64,000 nucleotides of DNA from Tepidisphaera sp. (GTDB lineage Bacteria > Planctomycetota > Phycisphaerae > Phycisphaerales > UBA1924), in assembly GCA_016124375.1 (NCBI GenBank), contig WGNV01000004.1:124001-188000 (forward strand), written 5' to 3'. The position numbers and the translations under genes are program-made. The notes below the pieces were generated by a model that saw only the letters and a program-made list of their open reading frames with translations, ran no database searches and was not told where the DNA came from. Shown here piece after piece: positions 15,690 through 24,315 of the stretch. Numbering within the stretch: the stretch's first letter is position 1; the number at the start of each line of letters is the position of its first letter.

Positions 15690-16649
15690 TCAAGTAGACG
15701 CCTTCATGGTGGCGGCCGCCGCGAACACCTCGTCGGCCTTGGGCATGCTGGCGATCGCGCCCAGCTTGGTGGTTGCCAGCGCCCCGGCCGCCGACGCGAC
15801 CTTCAGGGCTTCTTCCGCGTCGCGGAACTCCTCATGGCTGCGGGCGACGGCCTTGAAGGGCCAGACCGCCGCGAGGGCGCCGCAGAAGGCGTCGCCCGCG
15901 CCGGTGGCGTCGGTGGGCGTCACCGGGTGCGCCGGCACTCGCCGCGGGCGCCCACGGTGGTTCAGAATCGCCCCTTGCGAACCCTGCGTCAGCACCACCA
16001 CGGGCACGCCCAGTTCGGGCAATCGCAGCGCCAGTCGCGCGGGGTCGATGGTCGAATCAAGCCCCAGCAGGCGGGCGGCCTCCGAACGATTCACCACGAG
16101 CACATCGATGGTTTTCATCACCTCGGGCGGCAGGGCCCGGGCCGGGGCGGCGTTCAGAATGCTGACCTTGCCCAGTTCGCGGGCGAGGCTGGCCGCGGCG
16201 ATCACCGCCGGGTTGGGCACTTCCAACTGCATCAGCACCACGTCGCACGCTTCGATCGCCCCGCGAGCCGACGCAACGTCGTCGGCGCTGAAGGCCGCGT
16301 TGCACCCGGGCGACACGACGATGGTGTTTTCGCCGCCTTCGGCGACGGTGATGAGCGCCAGGCCGGTGGCCTCGCCCGCCCGCGTGCGCAGGTGCGTCAG
16401 GTCGATGCCCTCGGCTTCGAGCGTCTGGCGCACCTTGATGCCGTGCGGGTCGTCGCCGATGCAGCCGACCAGGGTCACGTGGCAGCCCATGCGCCGGGCG
16501 GCGACGGCCTGGTTGGCGCCCTTGCCGCCGGGAAAAGTTCGGTAGGCTCCGCCCAGCACCGTCTCGCCCGGCACGGGCAGACGGGGGGCGCGGACCACCA
16601 GGTCCATGTTCAGCGAACCGACCACGCACACGCGAGCGGTTTCGGGCAT
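15690..16649 (-). CDS. rbsK: Ribokinase
   Basis: A 319-residue PfkB-family sugar kinase that phosphorylates ribose (or a similar sugar) with ATP. The N-terminal signature GSLNMDLVVRAPRLPVPGET, GGKGANQAVAARRMG (about 41-55) and the C-terminal catalytic motif DATGAGDAFCGAL, whose second Asp is the base, are all intact and typical of RbsK. Length is normal. No ribose transporter is adjacent; the nearest genes on the strand are two unknown proteins 80 bases upstream. The ATG at 16649 is used. Confidence 0.93.
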   Translation of the reverse strand: MPETARVCVVGSLNMDLVVRAPRLPVPGETVLGGAYRTFPGGKGANQAVAARRMGCHVTLVGCIGDDPHGIKVRQTLEAEGIDLTHLRTRAGEATGLALITVAEGGENTIVVSPGCNAAFSADDVASARGAIEACDVVLMQLEVPNPAVIAAASLARELGKVSILNAAPARALPPEVMKTIDVLVVNRSEAARLLGLDSTIDPARLALRLPELGVPVVVLTQGSQGAILNHRGRPRRVPAHPVTPTDATGAGDAFCGALAAVWPFKAVARSHEEFRDAEEALKVASAAGALATTKLGAIASMPKADEVFAAAATMKAST

Positions 16650-16730
16650 GGGAAGAGTGTACAGACTGGCGGCCGGTCGGTCGAAGCGAGTTCGGAGCGC
16701 ATTCGGGGCTGTCGGCTGGCGGGGGGGTGG

Positions 16731-17072
16731 TCAGAGGGTCTTGGCCAGGTCGATGGCGTCGTCGACGGTCGCGAGGAAATCGGTGATGGAGGCCAAGGCG
16801 TCGGCAAAAGCCGCGGCTTCGCGGATGGCTTTGGCGGCCTGGTTCGACGCCTTGTTGACCAGGGCGACCTTGTCGGACAGGGCCTGGGTGTCGGCGGCAA
16901 AGAGCAGCGAGCCCGCCAGCGTGACGCGGTGACTGACCTCCTGCATCTCGCGGACGATCGCCATGGCTTCGTCGGTGTCGGTCGCATCGTCGAGCCGTTT
17001 CTGGAGCTGGGCGAAACGCTTGAGAAGTGCGGCCTGGATATCACGGATGCTCTGGTTCTGGGTGTTGGGCAT
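16731..17072 (-). CDS. Small helical hypothetical protein, partner of the lipoprotein upstream
   Basis: A 113-residue protein, almost entirely predicted helical (SIRDIQAALLKRFAQLQKRLDDA, EAMAIVREMQEVSHRV, then an Ala-rich C-terminus DFLATVDDAIDLAKTL). It has no signal peptide and no Cys. The ATG at 17072 has GGAG upstream and starts MPNTQNQS; a longer frame reaches 17114 but overlaps the upstream gene end. It lies 38 bases after the lipoprotein gene on the same strand, so the two are probably co-transcribed. I do not recognise the family; helical bundle or protein-binding partner is the most that can be said. Confidence 0.7.
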   Translation of the reverse strand: MPNTQNQSIRDIQAALLKRFAQLQKRLDDATDTDEAMAIVREMQEVSHRVTLAGSLLFAADTQALSDKVALVNKASNQAAKAIREAAAFADALASITDFLATVDDAIDLAKTL

Positions 17073-17110
17073 GGCGGGGCTCCGGGGGGCGGGGTGCGGG
17101 CGGCGGCGGC

Positions 17111-18016
17111 TCACTTCGCGGGCTGCAGGTCTTTGAGCACATCGCGGGCGAGCGCGGCGTATTCGCGGGCCTGGGCGAGGATGTGCGTGGCGTCGACGGT
17201 CTGGCCTTGCGCGAGCTGGGCGTGAGCGAGCGCCAAGGCGTCGAGAGATTGCTGCAAGTCGAGCAGGGTCTGGACGGATTGGTCGCGCTTGTCCAGCATC
17301 TCGGCGTATTGAGCCGCGAGCTCGACACGATTGGCGCTGGGAGACAGGTACGCGGCCTGAACTTCGGCCAGGCGCAGCGACCAGTTGGTCTGCACGGTGG
17401 CGATGATGCCGGTGTCGGTGCCGTCGGCGGCGGGCGCGGCGATGGTGTCGCGCAGGGCGTGCAGCAGATCCTGCACCGCGGGGTCGGCCTGGGCGATGAT
17501 GTCGCGGGCGGCGGCGCTGGCGTGGGCCTGGGCGATGGCCGCGGCGACGCCGGCGATGGCGTGGGAGAGCCCGGGACGATCGGTGAACACAGTGGAGCGG
17601 GCCTGCAAGGCGATGCGCTCAGACAGGGCCGCGGCGTTTTGGCCGGTGGATTGCGAGCTGGCAGGATCGACGAGTGTCGCGATCGCGGCGGCATAGGAGG
17701 AGAGGGCATCAAGCGCGGTATCCCACGCGCGGATGCTGGGCGCGTCCAGCGCGGGGCGGAGGAGGGCCTCGCTCAGGCGAGGCTGCGTCACGGCGTAGTT
17801 GATCTGGTTGTCCCGCGCGAGCGCGTTGGTGGCGGCGAAGGCGGCGTTGGATTGATCGCGCACCGCCACGATGGCGTCGCGCCATGGCGTGACCTGGGCG
17901 GAGCCGGGGCCAGCGGCGCAGGCGCCAAGCAGCGCCAGGAGCGGCGAAAGGAGCAGAAGCGCGAGCGAGCGTGGGGCGCGGGAGCTGGGGCGTGACGAGC
18001 CGCGATGGTGAGGCAT
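17111..18016 (-). CDS. Ala-rich helical lipoprotein, unknown function
   Basis: A 301-residue predicted lipoprotein: basic N-terminus, hydrophobic SLALLLLSPLLALLGAC with lipobox Cys33, then an Ala-rich, almost wholly helical region (long stretches such as VELAAQYAEMLDKRDQSVQ and LALAHAQLAQGQTVDATHIL). GGAGGAAG in front of ATG 18016 fixes the start. It is followed by a small helical cytoplasmic-type protein. The helical periplasmic make-up resembles coiled-coil envelope proteins, but no family was recognised. Confidence 0.72.
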   Translation of the reverse strand: MPHHRGSSRPSSRAPRSLALLLLSPLLALLGACAAGPGSAQVTPWRDAIVAVRDQSNAAFAATNALARDNQINYAVTQPRLSEALLRPALDAPSIRAWDTALDALSSYAAAIATLVDPASSQSTGQNAAALSERIALQARSTVFTDRPGLSHAIAGVAAAIAQAHASAAARDIIAQADPAVQDLLHALRDTIAAPAADGTDTGIIATVQTNWSLRLAEVQAAYLSPSANRVELAAQYAEMLDKRDQSVQTLLDLQQSLDALALAHAQLAQGQTVDATHILAQAREYAALARDVLKDLQPAK

Positions 18017-18227
18017 GGACGCTTCCTCCGAGTGTGACGCACGAGCTTCGAGCACGACCGGCGGCCGAGGGAGAGCAGAAAAGAAGAGCGGGGAGCCGGC
18101 GGGAAGCGCCGGGGCCAAGGCAAGCAAACTCTACCTTGTGCGTGTCGCGGCTGGAAGGGGGAATGTGCGCATCACGCGAAAAGCGCGCATAACCGGGTGA
18201 TGCACGCACAATTTTCGCGTGCGGCGG

Positions 18228-20603
18228 TCAGGCGGCCTGGTCGTGGCGATCTGTGCCATCGCGGAACGAGAGATCGGGGATCTTCTCGGGGGGCACGGGG
18301 CGGCTGAAGTAATACCCCTGGCCGAAGTCGCACCCGAGGCTCTGCAGAAGCGCGAGCTGGGTTTCGTCTTCGATGCCCTCGGCCACGACCCGGATGCCCA
18401 GGTTGCGGGCGAGCTGCGTGACCGAGTGGAGCAGGGCGATGAGGTCGCGGCCCTCGTTGACCGCGGCAACAAAGGCGCGGTCGATCTTGAGCACATCGAT
18501 GGGGAACTGGCGCAGGCAGGCCAGGGATGAGTAGCCCGTGCCGAAGTCGTCCATGTCGATCTTGACGCCGAGTTCCTTGAGCTGATGGAGCACGTTGACG
18601 GCGGTGCGCTCGTCGTGCATGATCTCGGACTCGGTGATCTCCAGGTGCAGTCGCTCGGGGGTGATGCGAAACTCTTCAAGAACGGCGCGGACGCGGGTCA
18701 CGATGTCGGCGCGGAGCAGCTGCTGGCGGGCGAGGTTGACGCTGATGCTGGGGGGAGCGGCGGGGCCGAGCTCGGCGCGCCACTGGGCGAGCTGGCGACA
18801 GGCCTCGCGCAGCACCCAGTCGCCGATGTCGAGGATGAGGCCGGATTCTTCGGCGATGGGGATGAAGCGGGAGGGAGGGATCAGGCCGCGGGTGGGGTGC
18901 TCCCAGCGGACGAGGGCCTCGACGCTTTCGAGCGAGCCGTCGTAGAGGGCGACGATGGGCTGGTAGTGCACGCGGAGTTCGCGATTGGCGATGGCGGAGC
19001 GCAGATCGTTCTCGATGGCCATGCGATCGCGCACACGCATGCGCATGGACGCGTCGAAGACGACGTAGCGGCCCTTGCCCGCGGTCTTGGCCTCGTACAT
19101 GGCGGTGTCGGCGTCGCGCAGGACATCATCGGGCGTGCCTTCGGCGAGGTCGCTGGTGACGATGCCGATGCTGGCGCCGGAGAAGATCTCGTGGCCTTCG
19201 AGCTTGTATGGGGCGGCGAGGGCCGCGAGCAGGCGGTTGGCGACGCGGGCGGCGTGGTCGGAATCGGCGAGGGCATCGAGGACGATGACGAACTCATCGC
19301 CCCCGAAGCGGGCGACCATGGTGTCGTCGCCGCGGCCGGAGACCTGTCCGCTGGCGCGAACGTTGGTGCAGAGTCGCTGGCCGATCTCGACCAGGAGCAT
19401 GTCGCCGAAGCGATGCCCCATGCTGTCGTTGACGAGCTTGAAGCGGTCGAAGTCGATGAAGAGCACGGCGAACCGGAACGAGCGGTCTTCGCGGGCGCGA
19501 TCGACCGAAGCGCCCAGGCGCGCCACCAGCGCCTCGCGGTTGGCCAGGCCGGTCAGCTTGTCGGTGAGGGCGGCGGCGCGGAGCTGCTCGGCCAGGCGGC
19601 GCTGCTGGGTGGTCTCTCGCTCGATGGCGATGAAGTGGGTGACGCGGCCCTGTTCGTCGCGAACGGGCTGAGTCTCCACGTGGACCCAGTAGGGCTGGCC
19701 CTGCTTGGAGTAGTTGACGATCTCCTCTTCGAACGCCTCGCCCCTGCCGATGGCCGCACGCATGCGAGCGATGGTGACCGGATCGCTCTCGGGCCCCTGC
19801 AGCACCGAGCCCGGGGTCTTGCCCGCGACTTCGTCGAGGGTGTAGCCGGTCAGGCGGGAGAAGCCGTCGTTGACCCACTCGATGCGTCCCATCGCGTCGG
19901 CGATGATGACGGTGTTGTCGGTGCGGCGGGCGACGGTGGCGAGCTTTCGGGCCTTGGCCTCGCTCTCGGCCAGGGCGTGGGTGCGCTCGGCGACCAGCTG
20001 CTCGAGCTCGCGGTTTTTCTGGGCCAGGGCGTCGTCGAGTTGTCGCTGCAGGGCCTTGGCGGAGAGGCTGACCTTGAGGTCGCGAAGGTTGGCGGCGAAG
20101 CGCCACGAGAACCAGTTGAGGGCGACGAGGAAGATGGCGAGGAGGCGGTAGGCGGGCCAGAAGAACATGATGATGGACATGGCGTAGCCGCAGATGGCGC
20201 ACCAGAGGAAGATGTAGGCCAGGTCCATGAGTTTGTTGTTGCGGTCGCGCTCGGGGACTTCGAGATAGGCGCGGCGCCAGAAGACGAAGATGCGGGCGTA
20301 GGCGATGACGATGCCCAGGGTGAGCCCGATGAGCGAGATGATCCAGGGCCAGTCGGGCTGGCCACCGGCGGTGCTCATGCAATGGACGCGGGGCATGTAG
20401 TTGCCGAAGTTGGTGAAGAAGTCGAAGTGGCTGACGAACCCGGCCTCGTGCGCCGTGCAGGTGCCGGTGTCGGCGGGCGTCGGCCCGGCGCCGGCGGGAG
20501 CCGCGAGGAGGAGGACAAGCGCTCCCGCCAGGGTTCGTGCGACCCCCTGGAGCCTGGCAAGGCGAAGGGGCGAACGCAAGGGTGTGGGAAGCGATGGGTG
20601 CAT
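18228..20603 (-). CDS. Membrane PAS-GGDEF-EAL protein (c-di-GMP cyclase/phosphodiesterase) with ethylene-receptor-like sensor
   Basis: A 791-residue protein from ATG 20603 (an upstream TTG at 20675 is possible). It has a signal-like segment (about 16-40), an extracytoplasmic loop with CTAHEAGFVSHFDFF, then YMPRVHCM and three membrane helices (about 86-108, 127-150, 151-170). This resembles the three-helix ethylene-receptor-like domain (usual motif CGATHL), here CGYAMS. A coiled coil (about 180-215), a PAS domain (about 222-335), GGDEF (about 345-510; active-site GGDEF at 434-438) and EAL (about 530-780; EAL in VEALVRW, TESEIM, DDFGTGYSSL, KIDRAFV) follow. Both catalytic cores look intact, so it may make or degrade c-di-GMP. 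An RGDD lies close to the inhibitory I-site position, offset by one residue. Confidence 0.93.
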   Translation of the reverse strand: MHPSLPTPLRSPLRLARLQGVARTLAGALVLLLAAPAGAGPTPADTGTCTAHEAGFVSHFDFFTNFGNYMPRVHCMSTAGGQPDWPWIISLIGLTLGIVIAYARIFVFWRRAYLEVPERDRNNKLMDLAYIFLWCAICGYAMSIIMFFWPAYRLLAIFLVALNWFSWRFAANLRDLKVSLSAKALQRQLDDALAQKNRELEQLVAERTHALAESEAKARKLATVARRTDNTVIIADAMGRIEWVNDGFSRLTGYTLDEVAGKTPGSVLQGPESDPVTIARMRAAIGRGEAFEEEIVNYSKQGQPYWVHVETQPVRDEQGRVTHFIAIERETTQQRRLAEQLRAAALTDKLTGLANREALVARLGASVDRAREDRSFRFAVLFIDFDRFKLVNDSMGHRFGDMLLVEIGQRLCTNVRASGQVSGRGDDTMVARFGGDEFVIVLDALADSDHAARVANRLLAALAAPYKLEGHEIFSGASIGIVTSDLAEGTPDDVLRDADTAMYEAKTAGKGRYVVFDASMRMRVRDRMAIENDLRSAIANRELRVHYQPIVALYDGSLESVEALVRWEHPTRGLIPPSRFIPIAEESGLILDIGDWVLREACRQLAQWRAELGPAAPPSISVNLARQQLLRADIVTRVRAVLEEFRITPERLHLEITESEIMHDERTAVNVLHQLKELGVKIDMDDFGTGYSSLACLRQFPIDVLKIDRAFVAAVNEGRDLIALLHSVTQLARNLGIRVVAEGIEDETQLALLQSLGCDFGQGYYFSRPVPPEKIPDLSFRDGTDRHDQAA

Positions 20604-20845
20604 GTTGGGCGCGGCTGCGTATTCAACTGATGTCGGTACCGGAAAGGGATCGGGCGGGCCCGCGCCGGACTTCAAACGCCTGCGAACAAACGGCCAAGCG
20701 GGGCGGGAAGAACGCCGGTGGGACCCCTTGGTTGGGGTGGGTGAAGGCCGGAAAGGGTCGGGTTTGCGCGGAATCTCGCGGGCGTTCGAATAATGGACAC
20801 GCGGGTGAGTTGGAACGGGACTGAGAGTCCGTCATCGAAGGGGGC

Positions 20846-21850
20846 ATGATGAAGGTCGCGATGGGGCAGGTTGCGCCGGTGATTTTGGATCGCGAGGCGA
20901 CGCTGCGGCGGGTGGAGCGCGCGGTGCGCGAGGCCGCTGCGGGAGGGGCGAAGCTGGTCGCCTTCGGCGAGAGCCTGGTGCCGGGCTATCCGGTGTGGCT
21001 GAGCCGCACCGACGCGGCCCGGTTTGATGAGCCAGAGGTCAAGGCGATGCACGCGCTGTACCTCGATCAGGCGGTGCGATTGGGGCACGACGGGGGAGAC
21101 CTGGAGGGCGTGTGCCGCGCGGCTCGGGAGGGCGGCATCGGGGTGGTCCTGGGTGTGGCCGAGCGGGGTGTGGATCGGGGCGGGCATTCGATTTATTGCT
21201 CGCGGGTGTTCATCGGGGGCGAAGGGGAGGAGGCGGGGCGTGTGCTGTCGGTGCATCGCAAGCTGATGCCGACGTATGAGGAACGCCTGAGTTGGGCGAT
21301 CGGTGATGGTGCGGGGCTCGTCACGCACCACGTCGGCGAGTTTGAGGTCGGGGCGCTCAACTGCTGGGAGAACTGGATGCCTTTGGCGCGGGCGGCGCTG
21401 TACGCGCAGGGGGAGACGCTGCATGTGGCGCTGTGGCCGGGCTCGGAGCGCAACACGCGGGACATCACGCGGATGATCGCGAAGGAGAGCCGGTCTTACG
21501 TGATGTCGGTGAGCGCGATGATGCGCGCGAGCGACGTGCCGGCGGGCGTGCCGGGGCGCGAACGATGGGTGCACGAGGGGGAGGTGTACTGCGACGGGGG
21601 CTCGGCGATCGCGGGGCCGGACGGGCAGTGGGTGGTGGAGCCGGTGGTCGGGCGCGAGGGGGTGTTTGTGGCGGAGATCGACGCGGCGCGAGTGCGGGAG
21701 GAACGCCAGAACTTCGACCCCAGCGGGCACTACTCGCGCCCCGACGTGCTGAGGCTGACGGTGGACCGGCGGCGGCAGCGTGCGGCGGAGTTCATCGACG
21801 ATCAGCACGCCGACGCAGGCGAGCGAAGCGGCGCCGATCGCAAGGCGTAG
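20846..21850 (+). CDS. Nitrilase / carbon-nitrogen hydrolase
   Basis: A 334-residue member of the nitrilase superfamily that hydrolyses nitriles or related C-N bonds. The catalytic triad is visible: E42 in FGESLVPGYP, K139 in HRKLMPTYEER and C173 in LNCWENWMP. The PGYPVW loop and the HYSRPDVLRL C-terminal motif are typical of true aliphatic/aromatic nitrilases. GAAGGGGGC precedes ATG 20846. The last 49 bases overlap the 3' end of the convergent gene at 21802-22275, and the C-terminal tail (HADAGERSGADRKA) looks like a late extension. Confidence 0.93.
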   Translation: MMKVAMGQVAPVILDREATLRRVERAVREAAAGGAKLVAFGESLVPGYPVWLSRTDAARFDEPEVKAMHALYLDQAVRLGHDGGDLEGVCRAAREGGIGVVLGVAERGVDRGGHSIYCSRVFIGGEGEEAGRVLSVHRKLMPTYEERLSWAIGDGAGLVTHHVGEFEVGALNCWENWMPLARAALYAQGETLHVALWPGSERNTRDITRMIAKESRSYVMSVSAMMRASDVPAGVPGRERWVHEGEVYCDGGSAIAGPDGQWVVEPVVGREGVFVAEIDAARVREERQNFDPSGHYSRPDVLRLTVDRRRQRAAEFIDDQHADAGERSGADRKA

Positions 21851-22275
21851 GTCGACGTGATGTGGGCCGTGGCGTCGGGTGATTGGATCCACCAGCGCAT
21901 GACCAGCGCGTCGGGCTCGGGGAAGATCTGCAGCGAGTAGAGATCGTGCCCGCAGACGTGGGGAGAGGTCGAGACCAGCGCGTCGGAGCTTGCATGCAGC
22001 ACGACGAGCGGAACGGGGTTCTGCGGGCCGAAGCGCAGGTGAGCCACGTGGAGGGTGTGCTCGCGCCGATCGAAGCGGTAGGCATTGACGCCGGGGAATC
22101 GGCGGCCGAGGAAGGAGGAGTGGCCTCGTTCGAGCCAATCGAGGCGGGCGGTGGCGGCTCCGGGGCCGGGGGTCTGAAAGACGTCGGCTTCGAAGGTCAT
22201 TTCCCGATCGCCAACCCGCGAGGCCGAGCAGACGCGGCAGACGCGCGGGAGGCAGTGCCACACCCGATCGAGCAT
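21802..22275 (-). CDS. Hypothetical protein, possibly DUF6314-like
   Basis: A 157-residue soluble protein. The middle to C-terminal order (AYRFDRREHTLHVAHLRFG, then HVCGHDLYSLQIFPEPDAL and MRWWIQSPDATAHITSTYAL) resembles DUF6314, a small beta-rich family whose hallmark is an H-x-C-x-x-D-x-Y segment. This is recognition by pattern and not certain. ATG 22275 starts MLDRVWHCLP; a second Met at residue 26 (REMTFEADVF) might be the true start. The C-terminus overlaps the nitrilase gene by 49 bases, tail to tail. Function unknown. Confidence 0.6.
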   Translation of the reverse strand: MLDRVWHCLPRVCRVCSASRVGDREMTFEADVFQTPGPGAATARLDWLERGHSSFLGRRFPGVNAYRFDRREHTLHVAHLRFGPQNPVPLVVLHASSDALVSTSPHVCGHDLYSLQIFPEPDALVMRWWIQSPDATAHITSTYALRSAPLRSPASAC

Positions 22276-22352
22276 GCCCGGACATTACGAGGTGGGGCGC
22301 GGCGAGCGGGGAAAAACCGGCAGGAACCGACGGACCCGGACGCCGGAGCGGC

Positions 22353-22398
22353 TTGACACACGGGAAGAACGCGCCGACAGTAGATTAGAACGTTTCTA
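22353..22398 (+). promoter_or_regulatory. Catalase promoter region with palindromic operator candidate
   Basis: TTGACA at 22353-22358 and, at 22386-22398, the palindrome TAGAA-CGT-TTCTA. It sits 61 bases before the catalase ATG. The form is reminiscent of Fur/PerR-family boxes. The spacing from TTGACA to an obvious -10 is not standard, so the exact promoter is unclear. Confidence 0.45.
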
Positions 22399-22458
22399 GA
22401 CCGTGATCGAAGGCTTGATCGTTCATCCGCACGACCCACACACCTTGGAGGCGACATC

Positions 22459-23979
22459 ATGGCTCAGGGCAACGGCACGACCAACGGCGCGGCGAACACC
22501 CCGAAGCTGACCAACGCGGACGGGGCTCCGCTGGGCACGCAGCAGAGCCTGACCGCCGGCCCTCGCGGCCCGCTGCTGATGCAGGATGTGACGCTGCTGG
22601 AGCAGATGCAGCACTTCAACCGCGAGCGCATCCCCGAGCGCGTGGTGCACGCCAAGGGCTCGGCCGCGTACGGCACGTTCACCGTCACCAACGACATCAC
22701 TAAGTACACCAAGGCGTCGCTGTTCGCCAAGGTGGGCAAGAAGACCGAGGCGTTCCTGCGGTTCTCGACGGTGGCGGGCGAGCGCGGGGCGGCGGACGCG
22801 GAGCGCGACGTGCGCGGGTTCGCGGTGAAGTTCTACACCGACGAAGGCAACTGGGACCTGGTGGGCAACAACACGCCGGTCTTCTTCGTGCGCGATCCGT
22901 ACAAGTTCCAGATGTTCATCCACACGCAGAAGCGCCACCCCGAGACCAACCTGCGGAACATGGACATGCAGTGGGACTTCTGGAGCCAGTGCCCCGAGTC
23001 GCTGCATCAGGTGACGATCCTGTTTTCGGATCGCGGGATTCCGGCCAGCTACCGGCACCTCAACGGCTACGGAAGCCACACCTATTCGTTTATCAATGCG
23101 GGCGGCGAGCGGGTGTGGTGCAAGTTCCATTTCAAGACGATGCAGGGGATCAAAAACTGGATGGATGATGAGGGGGCGGGGAAGATCGCCGCGGATCGTG
23201 AGACGCACCAGCGCGATTTGTTCGAGTCGATCGCCAAGGGCGACTTCCCCAAGTGGCGGATGTGCGTGCAGATCATGACGCAGGGGCAGGCGGATGCGTT
23301 CCGCTGGAATCCGTTTGACCTGACCAAGGTGTGGCCCCACGGGGCGTTCCCGCTGATCGAGGTGGGCGTGCTGGAGCTCAACCGGAACCCGGCGAACTAC
23401 TTCGCCGAGGTGGAGCAGGCGGCGTTCAACCCCAGCGCGCTGGTGCCGGGCATCGGCCCCAGCCCCGACAAGATGCTGCAGGCGCGGCTCATGAGCTACC
23501 AGGACACACACCTGCACCGCCTGGGCGTCAACTACCGGCAGATCCCGGTGAACAAGCCCCGCTGCCCGGTGATGAACTACATGCGCGACGGGGCGATGAC
23601 CGACGGCTCGTACGGCAGCGCGCCGAACTACTTCCCCAACACCGTGCCGGGCGCACCCAAGCCCGCGGCCCAGTTCGATGAGCCCGCGTGGAACCTGGGC
23701 CAGGCGATCGTGGCACGGTACGACTCGACGATCGATCACGACGACTACACCCAGGTGGCGAACCTGTACAAGCTCTTTGACGAAGGCCATCGCGAGCGCC
23801 TCACCAAGCGCATCGCGGGCGTCCTGGGCCAGGCGCGGATCGAGGTTCAGCACCGCCAGTTGTGCCACTTTTTCCGGGCGGATGCGGATTACGGGCAGCG
23901 GGTGGCCAAGCACCTGGGCGTGGACATCGAGGCGGCGATGAAGGCGGCGCCCCGGGCCGAGCATGCGGGAACGATGTGA
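22459..23979 (+). CDS. Heme catalase
   Basis: A 506-residue monofunctional heme catalase that disproportionates hydrogen peroxide. Distal His64 (RVVHAKGSAAYG), Asn137 in VGNNTPVFF and the proximal heme ligand Tyr347 in RLMSYQDTHLHRLG are present, as are DVRGFAVKFYT and the SHTYSFINAGGERVWCKFHFK block. Length fits the small-subunit clade (about 480-510). TTGGAGG precedes ATG 22459. The stop overlaps the GTG of a small lipoprotein gene (ATGTGA), implying translational coupling. Regulation by a peroxide- or metal-sensing repressor is suggested by the palindrome upstream. Confidence 0.97.
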   Translation: MAQGNGTTNGAANTPKLTNADGAPLGTQQSLTAGPRGPLLMQDVTLLEQMQHFNRERIPERVVHAKGSAAYGTFTVTNDITKYTKASLFAKVGKKTEAFLRFSTVAGERGAADAERDVRGFAVKFYTDEGNWDLVGNNTPVFFVRDPYKFQMFIHTQKRHPETNLRNMDMQWDFWSQCPESLHQVTILFSDRGIPASYRHLNGYGSHTYSFINAGGERVWCKFHFKTMQGIKNWMDDEGAGKIAADRETHQRDLFESIAKGDFPKWRMCVQIMTQGQADAFRWNPFDLTKVWPHGAFPLIEVGVLELNRNPANYFAEVEQAAFNPSALVPGIGPSPDKMLQARLMSYQDTHLHRLGVNYRQIPVNKPRCPVMNYMRDGAMTDGSYGSAPNYFPNTVPGAPKPAAQFDEPAWNLGQAIVARYDSTIDHDDYTQVANLYKLFDEGHRERLTKRIAGVLGQARIEVQHRQLCHFFRADADYGQRVAKHLGVDIEAAMKAAPRAEHAGTM

Positions 23980-24305
23980 AACGCCTCGTGACAGCCGCTG
24001 TGGCCCTCGGAGTGCTCGTGTCGGGCCTGATGGTCGCGGGCTGCGCTGCGGCACCGAGAGACTACCGGGCCGAACTGGATCGTTTGGACGCGGAGCGCGA
24101 CGCCCAGATCGCGGCGCTGGGCGAGAAGCGGGACGCCGAGATCAAACGCTGTGCGCACGAGCCCGACGCCGAGCGCTGCAGCAAGCGAGCTTGGGACCGC
24201 TATTTCGCCAGCGTGCAGGAGACGCGGACGGAACATCTGGCCGCGGTGCAACGAGTGTGGGACGGGCTGCCACCAAAAGAACCGTCGTCGGACACGATCC
24301 GCTGA
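23976..24305 (+). CDS. Small coiled-coil lipoprotein coupled to catalase
   Basis: A 109-residue predicted lipoprotein starting at GTG 23976, four bases inside the catalase stop. The signal peptide ends in the lipobox VAGC (Cys23). The mature part is a charged, heptad-like helix (ELDRLDAERDAQIAALGEKR) with a pair of cysteines (KRCAHEPDAERCSK) and a C-terminal basic/aromatic segment. No family recognised. The overlap means it is translated with catalase; why an envelope lipoprotein should accompany a cytoplasmic catalase is unclear. Confidence 0.72.
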   Translation: MKRLVTAAVALGVLVSGLMVAGCAAAPRDYRAELDRLDAERDAQIAALGEKRDAEIKRCAHEPDAERCSKRAWDRYFASVQETRTEHLAAVQRVWDGLPPKEPSSDTIR

Positions 24306-24315
24306 AAATCAGCGC

